From: Ochrobactrum sp. RH2CCR150
GTDB lineage: Bacteria; Pseudomonadota; Alphaproteobacteria; Rhizobiales; Rhizobiaceae
NCBI GenBank assembly: GCA_014138095.1
Contig: JACGXE010000007.1
Coordinates: 62,001-126,000 of the forward strand
Direction: 5' to 3'
Length of the DNA: 64,000 nt
Below, piece after piece: positions 27,543 through 36,053 of this stretch. Every line of letters begins with the position of its first letter. Position 1 is the stretch's first letter. The notes under the pieces are model-generated. The model did not search any database. It worked only from the letters and a program-made list of their open reading frames with translations, and had not been told where the DNA came from. A program made the position numbers and the translations under genes.

Positions 27543-29798
27543 TTAGCGTTGCGCCACCGGGCGAACCAACGGCGTCACGCGGCGAATGGTAACCCGACGG
27601 TTTTCCTGTTCCGGTCCATCGGTCTTGATCTTCAGGAACCGCTCACCATAACCTTGTGTGACAAGATTTTCAGCCGGAATATCATAGACTTCCGTCAGCA
27701 GGCTCGCGACCGACTCTGCGCGCTTGTCAGAGAGAACAAGGTTCGATCGATCAGAACCGACAGCATCTGTGTGGCCTTCGATGAAGAAGGTTTCGCCGGG
27801 ATCTTTGGCAAGGACCTTTTGCATGGCGTCGGCCACTTTGCGCAGTGTCTTGGCCTGCGAAAGCGAGACTTCCGCGCTGCCGGTCGCGAAGTGGATTGTG
27901 TCGAGATCGATACGACGCACCTTATCGCGCAGACGTGCAGAATGGCGCACTTCATCGATCGTGTAGACGCGTTCAACACGCTCGACCGGAGGCATGGCCA
28001 GGAAGTCATAGAAGTCACGATCACGGTCGTCTGTTACGTCGATGATATAATCGCTGACAGGGATCGTGAGGCGCATCGGTGGCAGATCGTAACCAACATC
28101 GGCGATAGCGGCACGCGGCGTATCTTCATAGTCGGGGGCATAGACCATCAGATATTCGTTGCCGTCGCGGTCGATACGGGAGCGCTGCACAACATCACCA
28201 TAACGGTCATAAACAGTGACCACACGGTAGCCACCGGGACGCACAATCGTTTCGCGCATGCGGCCGCGTGGCAGCTCATCATAATAGGCTTCTTCGGCAT
28301 TGTGGCGCAGACGTGGACGATCATCACCGCGCACGAACATCCGATCACCGACATCCATAACAACGCGGTTGTCGACCTGCTCGAGCACTTTCACATTGGT
28401 GACGTTGTTCGTAACGTTGTTGACTGTCGTGTTATTGACGACGGTATTATTAACTACGGTGTTGTTCACGATATTTGTGGTTTCCGGGACAACGAAAGCG
28501 GGTGCCTCATCGACACGCTTTCCCTTCTCCTTCAGATTGGCTTCAATCTTCTTGGGAAGATCAGCCTTGATCTGCTCGGGGATTGCAACCTGAGCGGATG
28601 CGTCGTCTGCGGGGGGTGGTGCTGAAGCTTCGGCTTCACGCTGTTGACCGCGTTGCTTGCGACGTTCCTCGCGGGCCTGATTGCCACCGCTATTATCGGC
28701 ATCCTTGTCGCTATCGAGAATGGCAGCGCCATTTTCGACTGGTAGAACCACCGTTTCGTCGGTCTTCGACGGATCTTTTGCGATGGCTTCCTTTTCGGCT
28801 GCCGAGCGCTTGTCCACGATTGCGGGCACTGGCTCCGGCTTCTTTTCAGCTTCCTGCGGCTGCTCCACTGGTTGCTGTTCTACCGGTGACGGCTCGCGGT
28901 TCTTCTTTCCATGCTGTTCTTTAGCAGCTGGCTGTTCCGACGGCTGAAGGGGACTGGTTTCGCCAGTCTGCGGTTCTGTCGACTGGGCTGGAGCTGGAGC
29001 AGATTCCGGCTGCGGTTCAGGCTTCTGTGCCTGCGCATCGTCTGCTGGAGCGGGTTTCTTTTTGGGACGCTCAACGGTTTCCTTGCCGGCCTCTTCCGGT
29101 ACACTGTTTGCATCCGGCGTCTTCGCCGCTGGCTTCTTGTGGGCGGGAGCCTGTTGTTCCGGTTCAGCCTCGCCTTTCGGCGTGCTTTCTTCTGGCGCAG
29201 GCTTCTTCTCTGTGGCTTCGCGCTGTGTTTCCTGCTCTGCCGCCTTCTTTTGCTCAGCGGTCTGCTTTTCAGCTTCCTCAGCAGCAGCCTTCTCCTGCTT
29301 CTGCTTCTCGGCGTTGCGCTCAGAAGCTTCCTGTTCTGCCTTCTGCTGTTCCTCGGCTTTGCGCTGCGCTTGTTCTGCCGCCTTCTGTTGTGCGGCAGCT
29401 TCTTCTCCGGCCTTTTTCTGTTCAGCAGCCTGACGCTGCGTTTCAGCCTCTGCCGCCTTGCGTTCTTCAGCCTGCCTTGCTGCCTCTGCTTTTTCCGCCT
29501 GCTGCTTTTCTACTTCCTGACGATGAGCTTCTTCCTGCTCGGCACGCTTGCGCTCTTCGGCCTGACGCTGGGCTTCCTCTTGCTCAGCCTGGCGACGCCC
29601 GTGCCCCTCTTCAGAAGGACGCTCGCCCTCTGCCTGTGGCTGTTCAACGGGCTGCTCCTGAGGTGCTCGCTCTTCGCTGTTTTCCTGAGCCACTTGATAG
29701 GGCTGCGACAGCATATCCGCGAAAGATGGCTGCGCAAAAATGCAGACCGACATCACCGGTATCGCAACAGTGGCGCGAAGCTTGGAACGAATAGACAT
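27543..29798 (-). CDS. OmpA family protein with long charged low-complexity region
   Basis: 751 residues. A signal peptide (cleaved near SFA|DML) is followed by about 290 residues of Ala/Glu/Gln/Lys repeats (AEEQKKAEQEA-like) predicted as coiled coil or extended helix, then a Pro-rich stretch, an Asn/Val/Thr repeat (NNTVVNNTVVNNTTVNN), a domain with YRVVTVYDRYGDVV, and a C-terminal OmpA peptidoglycan-binding domain (IHFATGSAEVS, IEGHTDAVGS, LSDKRAESVASLL). The SD AAGGAG supports the start. It probably anchors the outer membrane or periplasm to peptidoglycan, with the repeat region spanning the periplasm. Single-gene unit. Low-complexity repeats make its length likely to vary between strains. 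Confidence 0.88.
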   Translation of the reverse strand: MSIRSKLRATVAIPVMSVCIFAQPSFADMLSQPYQVAQENSEERAPQEQPVEQPQAEGERPSEEGHGRRQAEQEEAQRQAEERKRAEQEEAHRQEVEKQQAEKAEAARQAEERKAAEAETQRQAAEQKKAGEEAAAQQKAAEQAQRKAEEQQKAEQEASERNAEKQKQEKAAAEEAEKQTAEQKKAAEQETQREATEKKPAPEESTPKGEAEPEQQAPAHKKPAAKTPDANSVPEEAGKETVERPKKKPAPADDAQAQKPEPQPESAPAPAQSTEPQTGETSPLQPSEQPAAKEQHGKKNREPSPVEQQPVEQPQEAEKKPEPVPAIVDKRSAAEKEAIAKDPSKTDETVVLPVENGAAILDSDKDADNSGGNQAREERRKQRGQQREAEASAPPPADDASAQVAIPEQIKADLPKKIEANLKEKGKRVDEAPAFVVPETTNIVNNTVVNNTVVNNTTVNNVTNNVTNVKVLEQVDNRVVMDVGDRMFVRGDDRPRLRHNAEEAYYDELPRGRMRETIVRPGGYRVVTVYDRYGDVVQRSRIDRDGNEYLMVYAPDYEDTPRAAIADVGYDLPPMRLTIPVSDYIIDVTDDRDRDFYDFLAMPPVERVERVYTIDEVRHSARLRDKVRRIDLDTIHFATGSAEVSLSQAKTLRKVADAMQKVLAKDPGETFFIEGHTDAVGSDRSNLVLSDKRAESVASLLTEVYDIPAENLVTQGYGERFLKIKTDGPEQENRRVTIRRVTPLVRPVAQR

Positions 29799-30097
29799 AG
29801 ATCCTTCTCCTTCTGGAAGGCAGAACTGATAAGCAAAGGGCCTGCTTCCGATTCCGCGCATGCTGGAATGCGAATAGAGGCAAATTGCGGCAACTTCACA
29901 GAAGCGTTACCGGTATGATCATGAACCGTTGCTGAATGCGGTTTTGCACGGTTTTAAAGCAAAACAGCGCGAGCTTGACTTTAAATCCCGAGACAAGGAA
30001 CCATGGCTTAATGTGGCTTATTCATGGTCGCGTAACTGTGGGAGACAGCGCCCGATTGAAACAAGCACCGACGAGCAGCCGACCCCCGATGGAAACT
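29799..30097. other. Intergenic region, nothing recognised
   Basis: About 300 nt between the OmpA-like start and the Rrf2 stop. It should hold the OmpA-like promoter near 29830-29950. No convincing gene, hairpin or repeat was seen. Confidence 0.4.
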
Positions 30098-30559
30098 CTA
30101 GGCAGAAGTTGAGTCTGCTTTTCCCGAATGGCCATTCCTCGCCATGCTTGTAGAAAAATTCTGCGCAATATCGGCAAGGGTAACGCCTTGTAATCGCGTC
30201 ATAAGCAGTTGTTCTGCTTCATTGAAAACGCTTTTGAGTTTTTCGTTAACTGCTTGTTCTATAACGCAACCTGGCATGTCATAGGCCGGACCGACTGCAA
30301 AAATAGACGGCTCGCCAACAGCGCGATAAATGTCAAACAATGTCAGCTGATCAAGCGGCCGCGCCAGTGTCCAGCCACCGCCATGCCCCTTCTCCGAGCG
30401 TACATAGCCTTCCTTACGAAGTCCCGCCATCGTGCGTCGGATCACCACTGGATTGGCATCCAGCATCGATGCAATTTCCTCTGACGTCATGGCGCCGTCG
30501 TGATGCTCCATATGGATCAAAACATGCAACATGCGCGATAGCCGGCTATCCTGCCTCAT
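30098..30559 (-). CDS. Rrf2 family transcriptional regulator (single-cysteine type)
   Basis: 153 residues. Winged helix about 1-65 (MTSEEIASMLDANPVVIRRTM, GGGWTLARP) and a dimerisation helix. Rrf2 proteins that bind Fe-S clusters (IscR, NsrR) have three clustered Cys; here there is just C98 (MPGCVIEQAV), so a cluster is unlikely and thiol oxidation or a small effector is the more plausible signal. Divergent from the thioredoxin-reductase-like gene; a large inverted repeat lies between. Confidence 0.88.
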   Translation of the reverse strand: MRQDSRLSRMLHVLIHMEHHDGAMTSEEIASMLDANPVVIRRTMAGLRKEGYVRSEKGHGGGWTLARPLDQLTLFDIYRAVGEPSIFAVGPAYDMPGCVIEQAVNEKLKSVFNEAEQLLMTRLQGVTLADIAQNFSTSMARNGHSGKADSTSA

Positions 30560-30630
30560 ATATTTTCACTCTTTGTATCGGCCTGAAAAGACAGGCGGGA
30601 TTATCGGATATTTCTGACCGGAAAGCAAAT

Positions 30631-30691
30631 TGATACAAGTGAAGTTACATGACTGTTGACTCTCTCATCTCACGTAACTTATGTTGTGTCA
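30631..30691. promoter_or_regulatory. Long inverted repeat, candidate Rrf2 operator
   Basis: Two 18-bp arms, 30631-30648 and 30674-30691, match at 14 of 18 positions when one is inverted; each ends internally in AAGTTAC/GTAACTT. Arm centres are 43 bp apart, about four helical turns. The repeat lies in the divergent promoter region between the Rrf2 and reductase-like genes. Confidence 0.55.
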
Positions 30692-30722
30692 TAATCGATA
30701 AACACCGTTATGGAGGCTCGTA

Positions 30723-31688
30723 ATGGCAGCTCAAAAAGTTGTTTCAGCATGGACACCATCAACGGCTATCAAGATAACCGGATCAACAATCATGCAAAAC
30801 TACGAGACCATCATCATCGGCGGCGGTCCCGCCGGACTTTCTGCGGCCCTGATCGCTGGGCGCGCATTGCGCAAAGTGCTTATCATAGATGGCGGGGAGC
30901 CTCGGAACCGCAAGGCGCCTGCAATGCATAGCTACCTGTCGCGGGATGGTATCCTGCCGCAGGAATTCCGGAAGGCGGCGCGCGCAGAGTTATTGCGCTA
31001 TGACACGGTGACCTATCGGGAAGGTCTGGTCCAAACTATCCAGCCAGCGGACGGCGGCTATTCAGTGGAGTTGGCCGATGGAGACATTGTTTTTGCGCCC
31101 AAAATTCTCCTGGCCCTTGGCGTGACTGATCAACTACCGGCAATTGAAGGCCTCGTGGAAAACTGGGGCCGCGGCGTTCATCATTGCCCCTTCTGCGATG
31201 GCTTTGAGCATCGCGGCGAGCATTGGGGTGTGCTTGTGGAAACAACAGCCATGCTGGATCACGCCGTATTCTTCAAGAATTGGGCGGGCCGCCTGACCGT
31301 TTTCACCAACGGCGCTGGCCTTCCAGCGGAGAAGTTGTCTGATCTATCGCGCGCAGAGGTCAATCTGGTAACAACACCAGTCAAAGAAGTTCTCAGTGGC
31401 GATGGTCACACCATCGGTGGAATAGTGCTCAGGGATGGACGTCGGGAGGACATCCAATCACTATGGATCAGACCACTTCAAAGCCAGACACCCATCGTCA
31501 CCGGATTGCCACTCAACATACGCGATGACAGCGGCTTGTGGCGCAACGAAATGAACGAGACTTCAATGAAGGGCATCTACGCTGCAGGTGACTGCGCGGC
31601 AGGGCCGATGCAGCAGGCCATTCTTGCCGCAGCCGACGGTGCGCGCACAATGTTCTCGATTATACACAGTCTTGTAAACGCGCATTGA
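30723..31688 (+). CDS. Thioredoxin-reductase-like NAD(P)/FAD oxidoreductase
   Basis: 321 residues. FAD motif GGGPAGLSAA at about 33-42, a redox pair C155-P-F-C158 (HHCPFCDGFE), NAD(P)-binding domain in between and GIYAAGDCA closing the FAD site. The CPFC pair differs from the CATC of canonical TrxB, and the protein belongs to a widespread TrxR-like group often paired with Rrf2-family genes. Start at 30723 has GGAGG 7 nt upstream; an internal ATG (MQNYE) at 30792 fits the family start better but has no SD, so a 23-residue extension is possible. Probably an oxidative-stress or small-thiol reductase. Confidence 0.87.
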   Translation: MAAQKVVSAWTPSTAIKITGSTIMQNYETIIIGGGPAGLSAALIAGRALRKVLIIDGGEPRNRKAPAMHSYLSRDGILPQEFRKAARAELLRYDTVTYREGLVQTIQPADGGYSVELADGDIVFAPKILLALGVTDQLPAIEGLVENWGRGVHHCPFCDGFEHRGEHWGVLVETTAMLDHAVFFKNWAGRLTVFTNGAGLPAEKLSDLSRAEVNLVTTPVKEVLSGDGHTIGGIVLRDGRREDIQSLWIRPLQSQTPIVTGLPLNIRDDSGLWRNEMNETSMKGIYAAGDCAAGPMQQAILAAADGARTMFSIIHSLVNAH

Positions 31689-31723
31689 GAGCACGCAGCA
31701 ACTGAGTCCTCATCAGATAAAAT

Positions 31724-31761
31724 AAGCCCGAAGGCACCCTAAACGGGATGCCTTCGGGCTT
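31724..31761. terminator. Bidirectional terminator
   Basis: 13-bp perfect outer stem AAGCCCGAAGGCA (31724-31736) / TGCCTTCGGGCTT (31749-31761) plus an inner CCC/GGG pair. It lies between the convergent reductase-like gene (36 nt after its stop) and the secreted Cys-rich protein gene. Confidence 0.85.
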
Positions 31762-31778
31762 GCAAAATGCTTAAGAAC

Positions 31779-32315
31779 TTAGTCCAGCACGTAGCAGGCT
31801 TTTCCTTTTCCGGGTGCCGGATCACCGAATGAATAATTGCCGCAATCAACCCCATCACGGAAAGTGCGCTCTATAAAGCGACCGTTTGCGCCATAGCGAA
31901 CCCGTTTGCGACCATAGAAGTCACAGTACCCGCCTTCCTTGGCGCAAGGTCTCCAGTCCCGGTCCCGGTCATCATAACGATCTGGTCGGCTCCGACGATC
32001 GGGGCGGTCGGGACGACCGTCGCGGTAGTCACGGTCACGGACAACGAAAGAGCAGCTTTTCTTCTTGCCCGGTGCGGGATCGTCAAAAACACGGTTCGAG
32101 CACGGCACTTCCGGGCGATCGATGAAACGGGACGTGTTGCGCCCGCCTGTTCCATAGACAACTTCAGCCGGATAAGGCAGTCGGCATATGCCGCCCTCAC
32201 TTGCACAACGCTGCAACTCTGCTGCGGAAGCGGTCGTTGCGAGCATGGGCGAAAGCATTGCCATCACGCCGCCGAGACAAAGCGATGCAACCGTCGTCTT
32301 AACTACAGATACCAT
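31779..32315 (-). CDS. Secreted protein with two tandem Cys-rich modules
   Basis: 178 residues. Signal peptide ends near ASA|AE. Two copies of a module of about 52 residues follow, each with four Cys: copy 1 from CASEGGICRLPY to SCSFV, copy 2 from CAKEGGYCDFYG to ACYVL. Both share EGG-x-C, V-x-YG, GR, D-P-A-P-G-K and two flanking Cys. An Arg/Asp-rich linker (RPDRPDRRSRPDRYDDRDRD) separates them. The start MVSVVK has GGAGGGA in front of it. The module resembles small disulfide-linked domains found in secreted or wall-associated proteins; function unknown. It could bind carbohydrate or another surface ligand. Confidence 0.75.
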   Translation of the reverse strand: MVSVVKTTVASLCLGGVMAMLSPMLATTASAAELQRCASEGGICRLPYPAEVVYGTGGRNTSRFIDRPEVPCSNRVFDDPAPGKKKSCSFVVRDRDYRDGRPDRPDRRSRPDRYDDRDRDWRPCAKEGGYCDFYGRKRVRYGANGRFIERTFRDGVDCGNYSFGDPAPGKGKACYVLD

Positions 32316-32447
32316 TCTTGGTCCCTCCATATGTGCCGGACTATGCTTTAATTCCAGATGTTTGAATAGAGGATGAATGAGGTCGTACGCTTTGCAATTA
32401 AGATGATCGCATCGCCATATGGCTCGGACCTTTTACGGCACCCATGA

Positions 32448-32479
32448 CAGAAAAAGCCCCGCAAAACGGGGCTTTTCTG
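32448..32479 (-). terminator. Terminator of the orphan binding-protein gene
   Basis: Stem CAGAAAAAGCCCCG (32448-32461) / CGGGGCTTTTCTG (32467-32479) with one bulged A, tight loop, T-run on the minus strand; 22 nt past the stop codon. Confidence 0.85.
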
Positions 32480-32500
32480 AAAGAATGGGGCTGAACGGGC

Positions 32501-33337
32501 TTAGCTCTTCGGGCTCAAATCCATGGAAAACCACTTTTCCGACATCTTGGCGAGCGTGCCATCTGCCCGCATTTCAGCCAGTGCCTTGTCGAGCTTGGCC
32601 TTCAGTTCCGGCTCTTCCTTACGCAGGCCAATGCAGACATTGGTTGCCTGGATGCCACCAACCAGAAGCGGCCCAGTGATCTTCAGCCTTCCATTGCTCT
32701 TCTCAGCGCGGTCACGTGCGAAAACCACATTGTCGTACTGACCGTCAACGCGGCCGGATTCGAGATCCAGCTTAACCTGTTCCGATCCCTTATAGGTGCG
32801 GACCTGAACGGCATCACCGAAATTCTGTTCGACAAACTGCAACTGGCTGGTCGAAAGCGATGCGCCAATCGTCTTGCCTTTCAACGCTTCCTTGAGGTCA
32901 GCAATCGCCTTTTTGCCTTCCTCGGTATCCGTGGAAAGGCTTTCACCCGTGTGAGGCAGGTTGGCCAAAGGACCATCAGCTGGCACCAGGAACGTGTTCG
33001 GCGTGATCACATATGGATCGGAGAAATCGATAACCTTGCGACGCTCGGGGTTCGGCCCCATCGTCAGCACAACGTCGAATTTTCCGGCCAGCAGCGACGG
33101 GATCTGGCTATCCCAATCCTGCGCAACAATGTTGCATTCAAGTTCGGCGCGCTTGCAGACTTCCTTGATGACATCAAGGTCAAGGCCCTGAAGCTCACCG
33201 CCCGGGCTTGTCAAATTGAAAGGCGGAAAAGCGCCCTCGACACCAACCGTCACAGCTTTCCAGTCTTTCGCCATAACACTGCCGCTATAAAGCATCGACA
33301 AAGTGCAAAGGCCGATGGCCGCAATTTTCTTCAGCAT
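32501..33337 (-). CDS. Polar amino-acid-type ABC substrate-binding protein (orphan)
   Basis: 278 residues, family 3 (HisJ/ArgT) type with a signal peptide ending near VMA|KD. VTVGVEGAFPPFN, AGKFDVVLTMGPNPERRKVIDFS (shortened) and GRVDGQYDN are typical. The start MLKKIAA has GAGGGAAC upstream. No ATPase or permease accompanies it; it is a clear paralogue of the binding protein at 40797-41648 (shared LPHTGES, SGRVD, LSEKWF-like end). Its promoter carries an operator-like site almost identical to that at the IclR gene, so it probably feeds the same His-type importer. Confidence 0.9.
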   Translation of the reverse strand: MLKKIAAIGLCTLSMLYSGSVMAKDWKAVTVGVEGAFPPFNLTSPGGELQGLDLDVIKEVCKRAELECNIVAQDWDSQIPSLLAGKFDVVLTMGPNPERRKVIDFSDPYVITPNTFLVPADGPLANLPHTGESLSTDTEEGKKAIADLKEALKGKTIGASLSTSQLQFVEQNFGDAVQVRTYKGSEQVKLDLESGRVDGQYDNVVFARDRAEKSNGRLKITGPLLVGGIQATNVCIGLRKEEPELKAKLDKALAEMRADGTLAKMSEKWFSMDLSPKS

Positions 33338-33451
33338 AGTTCCCTCATGCTTATTTGTGTTTTCTATCGGCAATGCGAGCGGCGGTTACGCGCTTTTCTC
33401 TACCCGGTTGCAAAGAGTTTGAACCCACGAGCGAGCGATGAAAAGCAGAAT

Positions 33452-33478
33452 TATGTTCATATATATGAATTTAATTCC
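33452..33478 (-). promoter_or_regulatory. Operator-like site upstream of the orphan binding-protein gene
   Basis: 27-bp site that begins TATGTTCATATATATGAA and ends AATTCC; it matches 23 of 27 positions with 36027-36053. The core GTTCATATATATGAA is nearly palindromic. It lies about 115 nt ahead of the start. Probably an IclR target. Confidence 0.6.
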
Positions 33479-33575
33479 GCTTTTTAAAAGACATCAGTGA
33501 CCACAGATCGCGAACCGCGTCCGTCCCGAAAATCGGGCCAAGGTTAGTTTCAGCTGTGTCGCAAAGCGTTAATTA

Positions 33576-34472
33576 TCAGCCATTTAGCTTGGCATAACGC
33601 GCAACATCCGCATGGGTCGCGAACCAAATATCCTTATAGGTACGAATATGAGCAATCAGCTCTTTCAGTATCCAGATTCTCGAACGATGACCGATGATAT
33701 CCGGATGCATAGTCAGCTGGAAAATACCGCCCTCTTCATAGGCTGCATCAAACTCCCGAAGGAATATCTGGAGAATATCGTGCGGCGCGATCTGGGGGCG
33801 CAACCCGCCCCAACGGTCCATGACGAGATAGGCTGCATCATCGCGGATCCACTCAACTGGCAGTTCGGTGACACCACACGGCTCGCCATTGAGCAAAAGC
33901 TCGTAGCAATCAACATCAGCCATAAGCGATGAATCGTAGATCAATCCCATTTCAGAAGTGATCTGCAATGTGTTGTCGCTGAAATCCCAGGACGGCGTAC
34001 GAATGCCGACCGGGCGAACACCGGTGATCTTTTCCAGCACATCGGCGGCACGGTGTTGAAGATCGCGCTCTGTTTCATCGTCAAGCAATGTGTTCCGCTC
34101 GTGTATCCAACCATGAAGGGCAATTTCGTGCCCCTCGCCGATCAATGCGCGTTGCTCATCAGGATAATGCATGGCGGAAATGGCAGGTACGAAGAATGTG
34201 GCTGGAATGTTGTCCTGGCGCAGAATTTCGCGAATGCGCGGAATACCCTGCCTTGGCCCAAACTGCCCCTGCGACAAAGCCGAAATCGACTTTCCGCCAT
34301 CGCGCAGTTCAAACGTGTCATGGTCTGAATCGAAAGAGAGTGCGACTGCGCATCGAGCGCCGCCCTGCCAGGATGCAGGCTTGAAACTACGGCCAGCGCG
34401 GGCGCGATTCATGATGGTTTGAAGCCGTTCTTCGGACCAGGTCCAGGTTGGCACGGGAGCGTCGGTTGTCAT
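33576..34472 (-). CDS. CE4/polysaccharide deacetylase-like hydrolase (PuuE/HpPgdA-like)
   Basis: 298 residues with a NodB-homology barrel. The metal-binding and catalytic set of the family is visible: D48-x-D50-H51-D52 (SFDSDHD) and H120-x3-H124 (ALHGWIHE), then RTPSWDFSDNT and a C-terminal LTMHPDIIGHRSR. No signal peptide, so it is cytoplasmic; that fits the subgroup related to allantoinase PuuE and cyclic-imide hydrolases better than cell-wall deacetylases. Overlaps the SDR gene by 4 nt, third gene of the IclR-SDR operon. Proposed role: opening a cyclic amide or removing an acyl group; substrate unknown. Confidence 0.82.
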   Translation of the reverse strand: MTTDAPVPTWTWSEERLQTIMNRARAGRSFKPASWQGGARCAVALSFDSDHDTFELRDGGKSISALSQGQFGPRQGIPRIREILRQDNIPATFFVPAISAMHYPDEQRALIGEGHEIALHGWIHERNTLLDDETERDLQHRAADVLEKITGVRPVGIRTPSWDFSDNTLQITSEMGLIYDSSLMADVDCYELLLNGEPCGVTELPVEWIRDDAAYLVMDRWGGLRPQIAPHDILQIFLREFDAAYEEGGIFQLTMHPDIIGHRSRIWILKELIAHIRTYKDIWFATHADVARYAKLNG

Positions 34473-35242
34473 GATGTCGGCCCTCCACTGACCGATAATG
34501 TCTGCCCCGTGATCCAGCTCGCAAAGGGAGATGCGAGAAAGAGCACGGCGTTTGAGATATCTTCCGGCAGTCCGATCCGGCGCAACGGAATTTCATTGAT
34601 CATCGCGGCCTGTCCCTCGTCACCATAGGAAGCCCATTGGCGCTCATAATCAGGGCTGGTGCGCAAAAAGCCGGGAGCAACCGCATTGACGTTGATCCCG
34701 AACGGTCCAAGTTCATGGCCCAACTGGCGGGCAAGACTGATCAGGGCTGCCTTTGCACTCGCATAGGCCTGAATGCCCGTCAGACTGACGCCAAGACCGG
34801 CGCCACTGGAAATGAAGACCATTTTGCCCGTGCCCCGCCGCTTCATGGCCGGGACAAGTGCCCGGGCAACCAGAAATGCGCCGCGCACATTGATGTCGTA
34901 GATACGATCCCAATCCGCAGCCGGAACTTCATCCACAGGACGTTTCTGCTGCCCGAGCACGCCGCCTGCAACATGGACAAAAATATCAAACCCGCCATTG
35001 GCGTCTTCTTCCGCCGCCAATGCTGCAATTGCAGCCTCATCAGTCACATCCAGATGCGTCGTTCTGATCGAGCCGCCACGCGCGGGCCGCGCTTCACTGG
35101 CCAATGTTGCCAGTTCGGCATCCAGAACGTCTGTAGCAGTGACGATTGCGCCATCCGCAGCAAATGCCTCGCAGATAGCCCGTCCAATTCCTCTTGCGGC
35201 CCCGGTCACCAGGACCCGCTTTTCTTTGAATTCTATATCCAT
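34469..35242 (-). CDS. Short-chain dehydrogenase/reductase
   Basis: 257 residues, classical SDR. Cofactor loop TGAARGIG at 13-20, Asp after beta 2 (ATDVLDAE) suggesting NAD(H), and the catalytic YASAK with the Ser of FISSGAG. It begins 1 nt after the IclR stop and ends overlapping the deacetylase-like gene. Presumably oxidises an alcohol in the same pathway. Confidence 0.9.
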   Translation of the reverse strand: MDIEFKEKRVLVTGAARGIGRAICEAFAADGAIVTATDVLDAELATLASEARPARGGSIRTTHLDVTDEAAIAALAAEEDANGGFDIFVHVAGGVLGQQKRPVDEVPAADWDRIYDINVRGAFLVARALVPAMKRRGTGKMVFISSGAGLGVSLTGIQAYASAKAALISLARQLGHELGPFGINVNAVAPGFLRTSPDYERQWASYGDEGQAAMINEIPLRRIGLPEDISNAVLFLASPFASWITGQTLSVSGGPTS

Positions 35243-35243
35243 G

Positions 35244-36035
35244 TTACTGCTTGTCTGCTGCTGTTGGTTTATATCCGAGACGCGCGCTCAACTCCGCCGC
35301 GTGCTTGACGACAGCGTCAATCATGCGCTGGCGACATGCGGTAAAGCGCGATGAGATCGTGGCCATATTGAGCGTCGCAATCACATCGCCGCTGGCATCG
35401 AAAACCGGGGCTGCAACACCCGAACCACCGACCACTGCCTCTTCGTCGCAGATGGCAAAGCCAGCTTCGCGGGCCGCTTCAATGATGCGGCGTATCTGTA
35501 CCCGATCAATCACGGTCTTGTCCGTCAGCGGAACGATCCGTTCTTTGGCTAGATAGGTAGATGTCTTTTCCGGCTGCCAATGCGCCAGAAGAACCCGTCC
35601 CATCGCGGTGCAATAAGCGGGATCAGACCCTGTCAGATCGGAATCGAAACGAACCGCCTGATGACTGACGCTCTTGGCGAGGAGCTTAACCCGCCCATCC
35701 TTGCGGCGCGTACCGAGAAAGACGGTCTCGCCTTCGCTGTCGCGCATGGCGTCCATGATCGGCTGGGCCGTTGCGATCAGATAGGCGTCGCTTCCGCTCG
35801 ACCAGCCCGGCCCGTCACGAAATGCCTCATGGATGCGATAGGACTCGGTATCGTCGCGAACGACATAGGCCCGCGCCACCAATGTGGCCAGCAGATTGAA
35901 CGTGCTGCTTTTGGGATAACCGAGCTCTGCGACGATCGCTTTGAGCGTCACCGGCTTATGCGCACGACCGAGGAACTCGAGGATCTCAAGAACCCGAACG
36001 GCCGACTTAACTTCACCACTGTTTTCTATGTTCAT
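35244..36035 (-). CDS. IclR family transcriptional regulator
   Basis: 263 residues. Winged helix about 8-70 (SAVRVLEILEFLGRAHKPVT, PKSSTFNLLATL), GAF-like effector domain about 80-255 (VFLGTRRKDGRVKLLAK, CTAMGRVLLA, AICDEEAVVGGSGVAAPVF in parts). Start MNIENSG is chosen at the expected distance from the helix; the open frame upstream is 25 codons longer. The start codon lies within the operator-like palindrome 36027-36053, so the protein would repress its own translation/transcription region. First gene of the operon IclR-SDR-deacetylase. Confidence 0.9.
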   Translation of the reverse strand: MNIENSGEVKSAVRVLEILEFLGRAHKPVTLKAIVAELGYPKSSTFNLLATLVARAYVVRDDTESYRIHEAFRDGPGWSSGSDAYLIATAQPIMDAMRDSEGETVFLGTRRKDGRVKLLAKSVSHQAVRFDSDLTGSDPAYCTAMGRVLLAHWQPEKTSTYLAKERIVPLTDKTVIDRVQIRRIIEAAREAGFAICDEEAVVGGSGVAAPVFDASGDVIATLNMATISSRFTACRQRMIDAVVKHAAELSARLGYKPTAADKQ

Positions 36036-36053
36036 ATATGTGAACCAAATTCC
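36027..36053. promoter_or_regulatory. Operator-like palindrome between iclR-type gene and divergent SDR operon
   Basis: Core GTTCATATATGTGAAC (inverted GTTCA/TGAAC arms) followed by CAAATTCC. 23 of 27 positions equal the site at 33452-33478. It overlaps the IclR start and stands 64-90 nt ahead of the divergent SDR gene, so one site can control both directions. Confidence 0.65.

Noticed and set aside
28600..29650. Repetitive DNA that could be a tandem repeat array or CRISPR
   Set aside because: Repeats are irregular codon-level repeats of a coiled-coil gene without spacers.
28911..29918. Long hydrophobic Leu/Phe-rich open frame on the plus strand resembling a membrane protein
   Set aside because: It is the antisense of the Glu/Gln/Lys/Ala repeat of the OmpA-like gene, which automatically yields Leu/Phe/Cys-rich translation.
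33525..33537. Small CCCGA/TCGGG hairpin after the CE4 gene
   Set aside because: Only 5 bp with no T-run; too weak to call a terminator.
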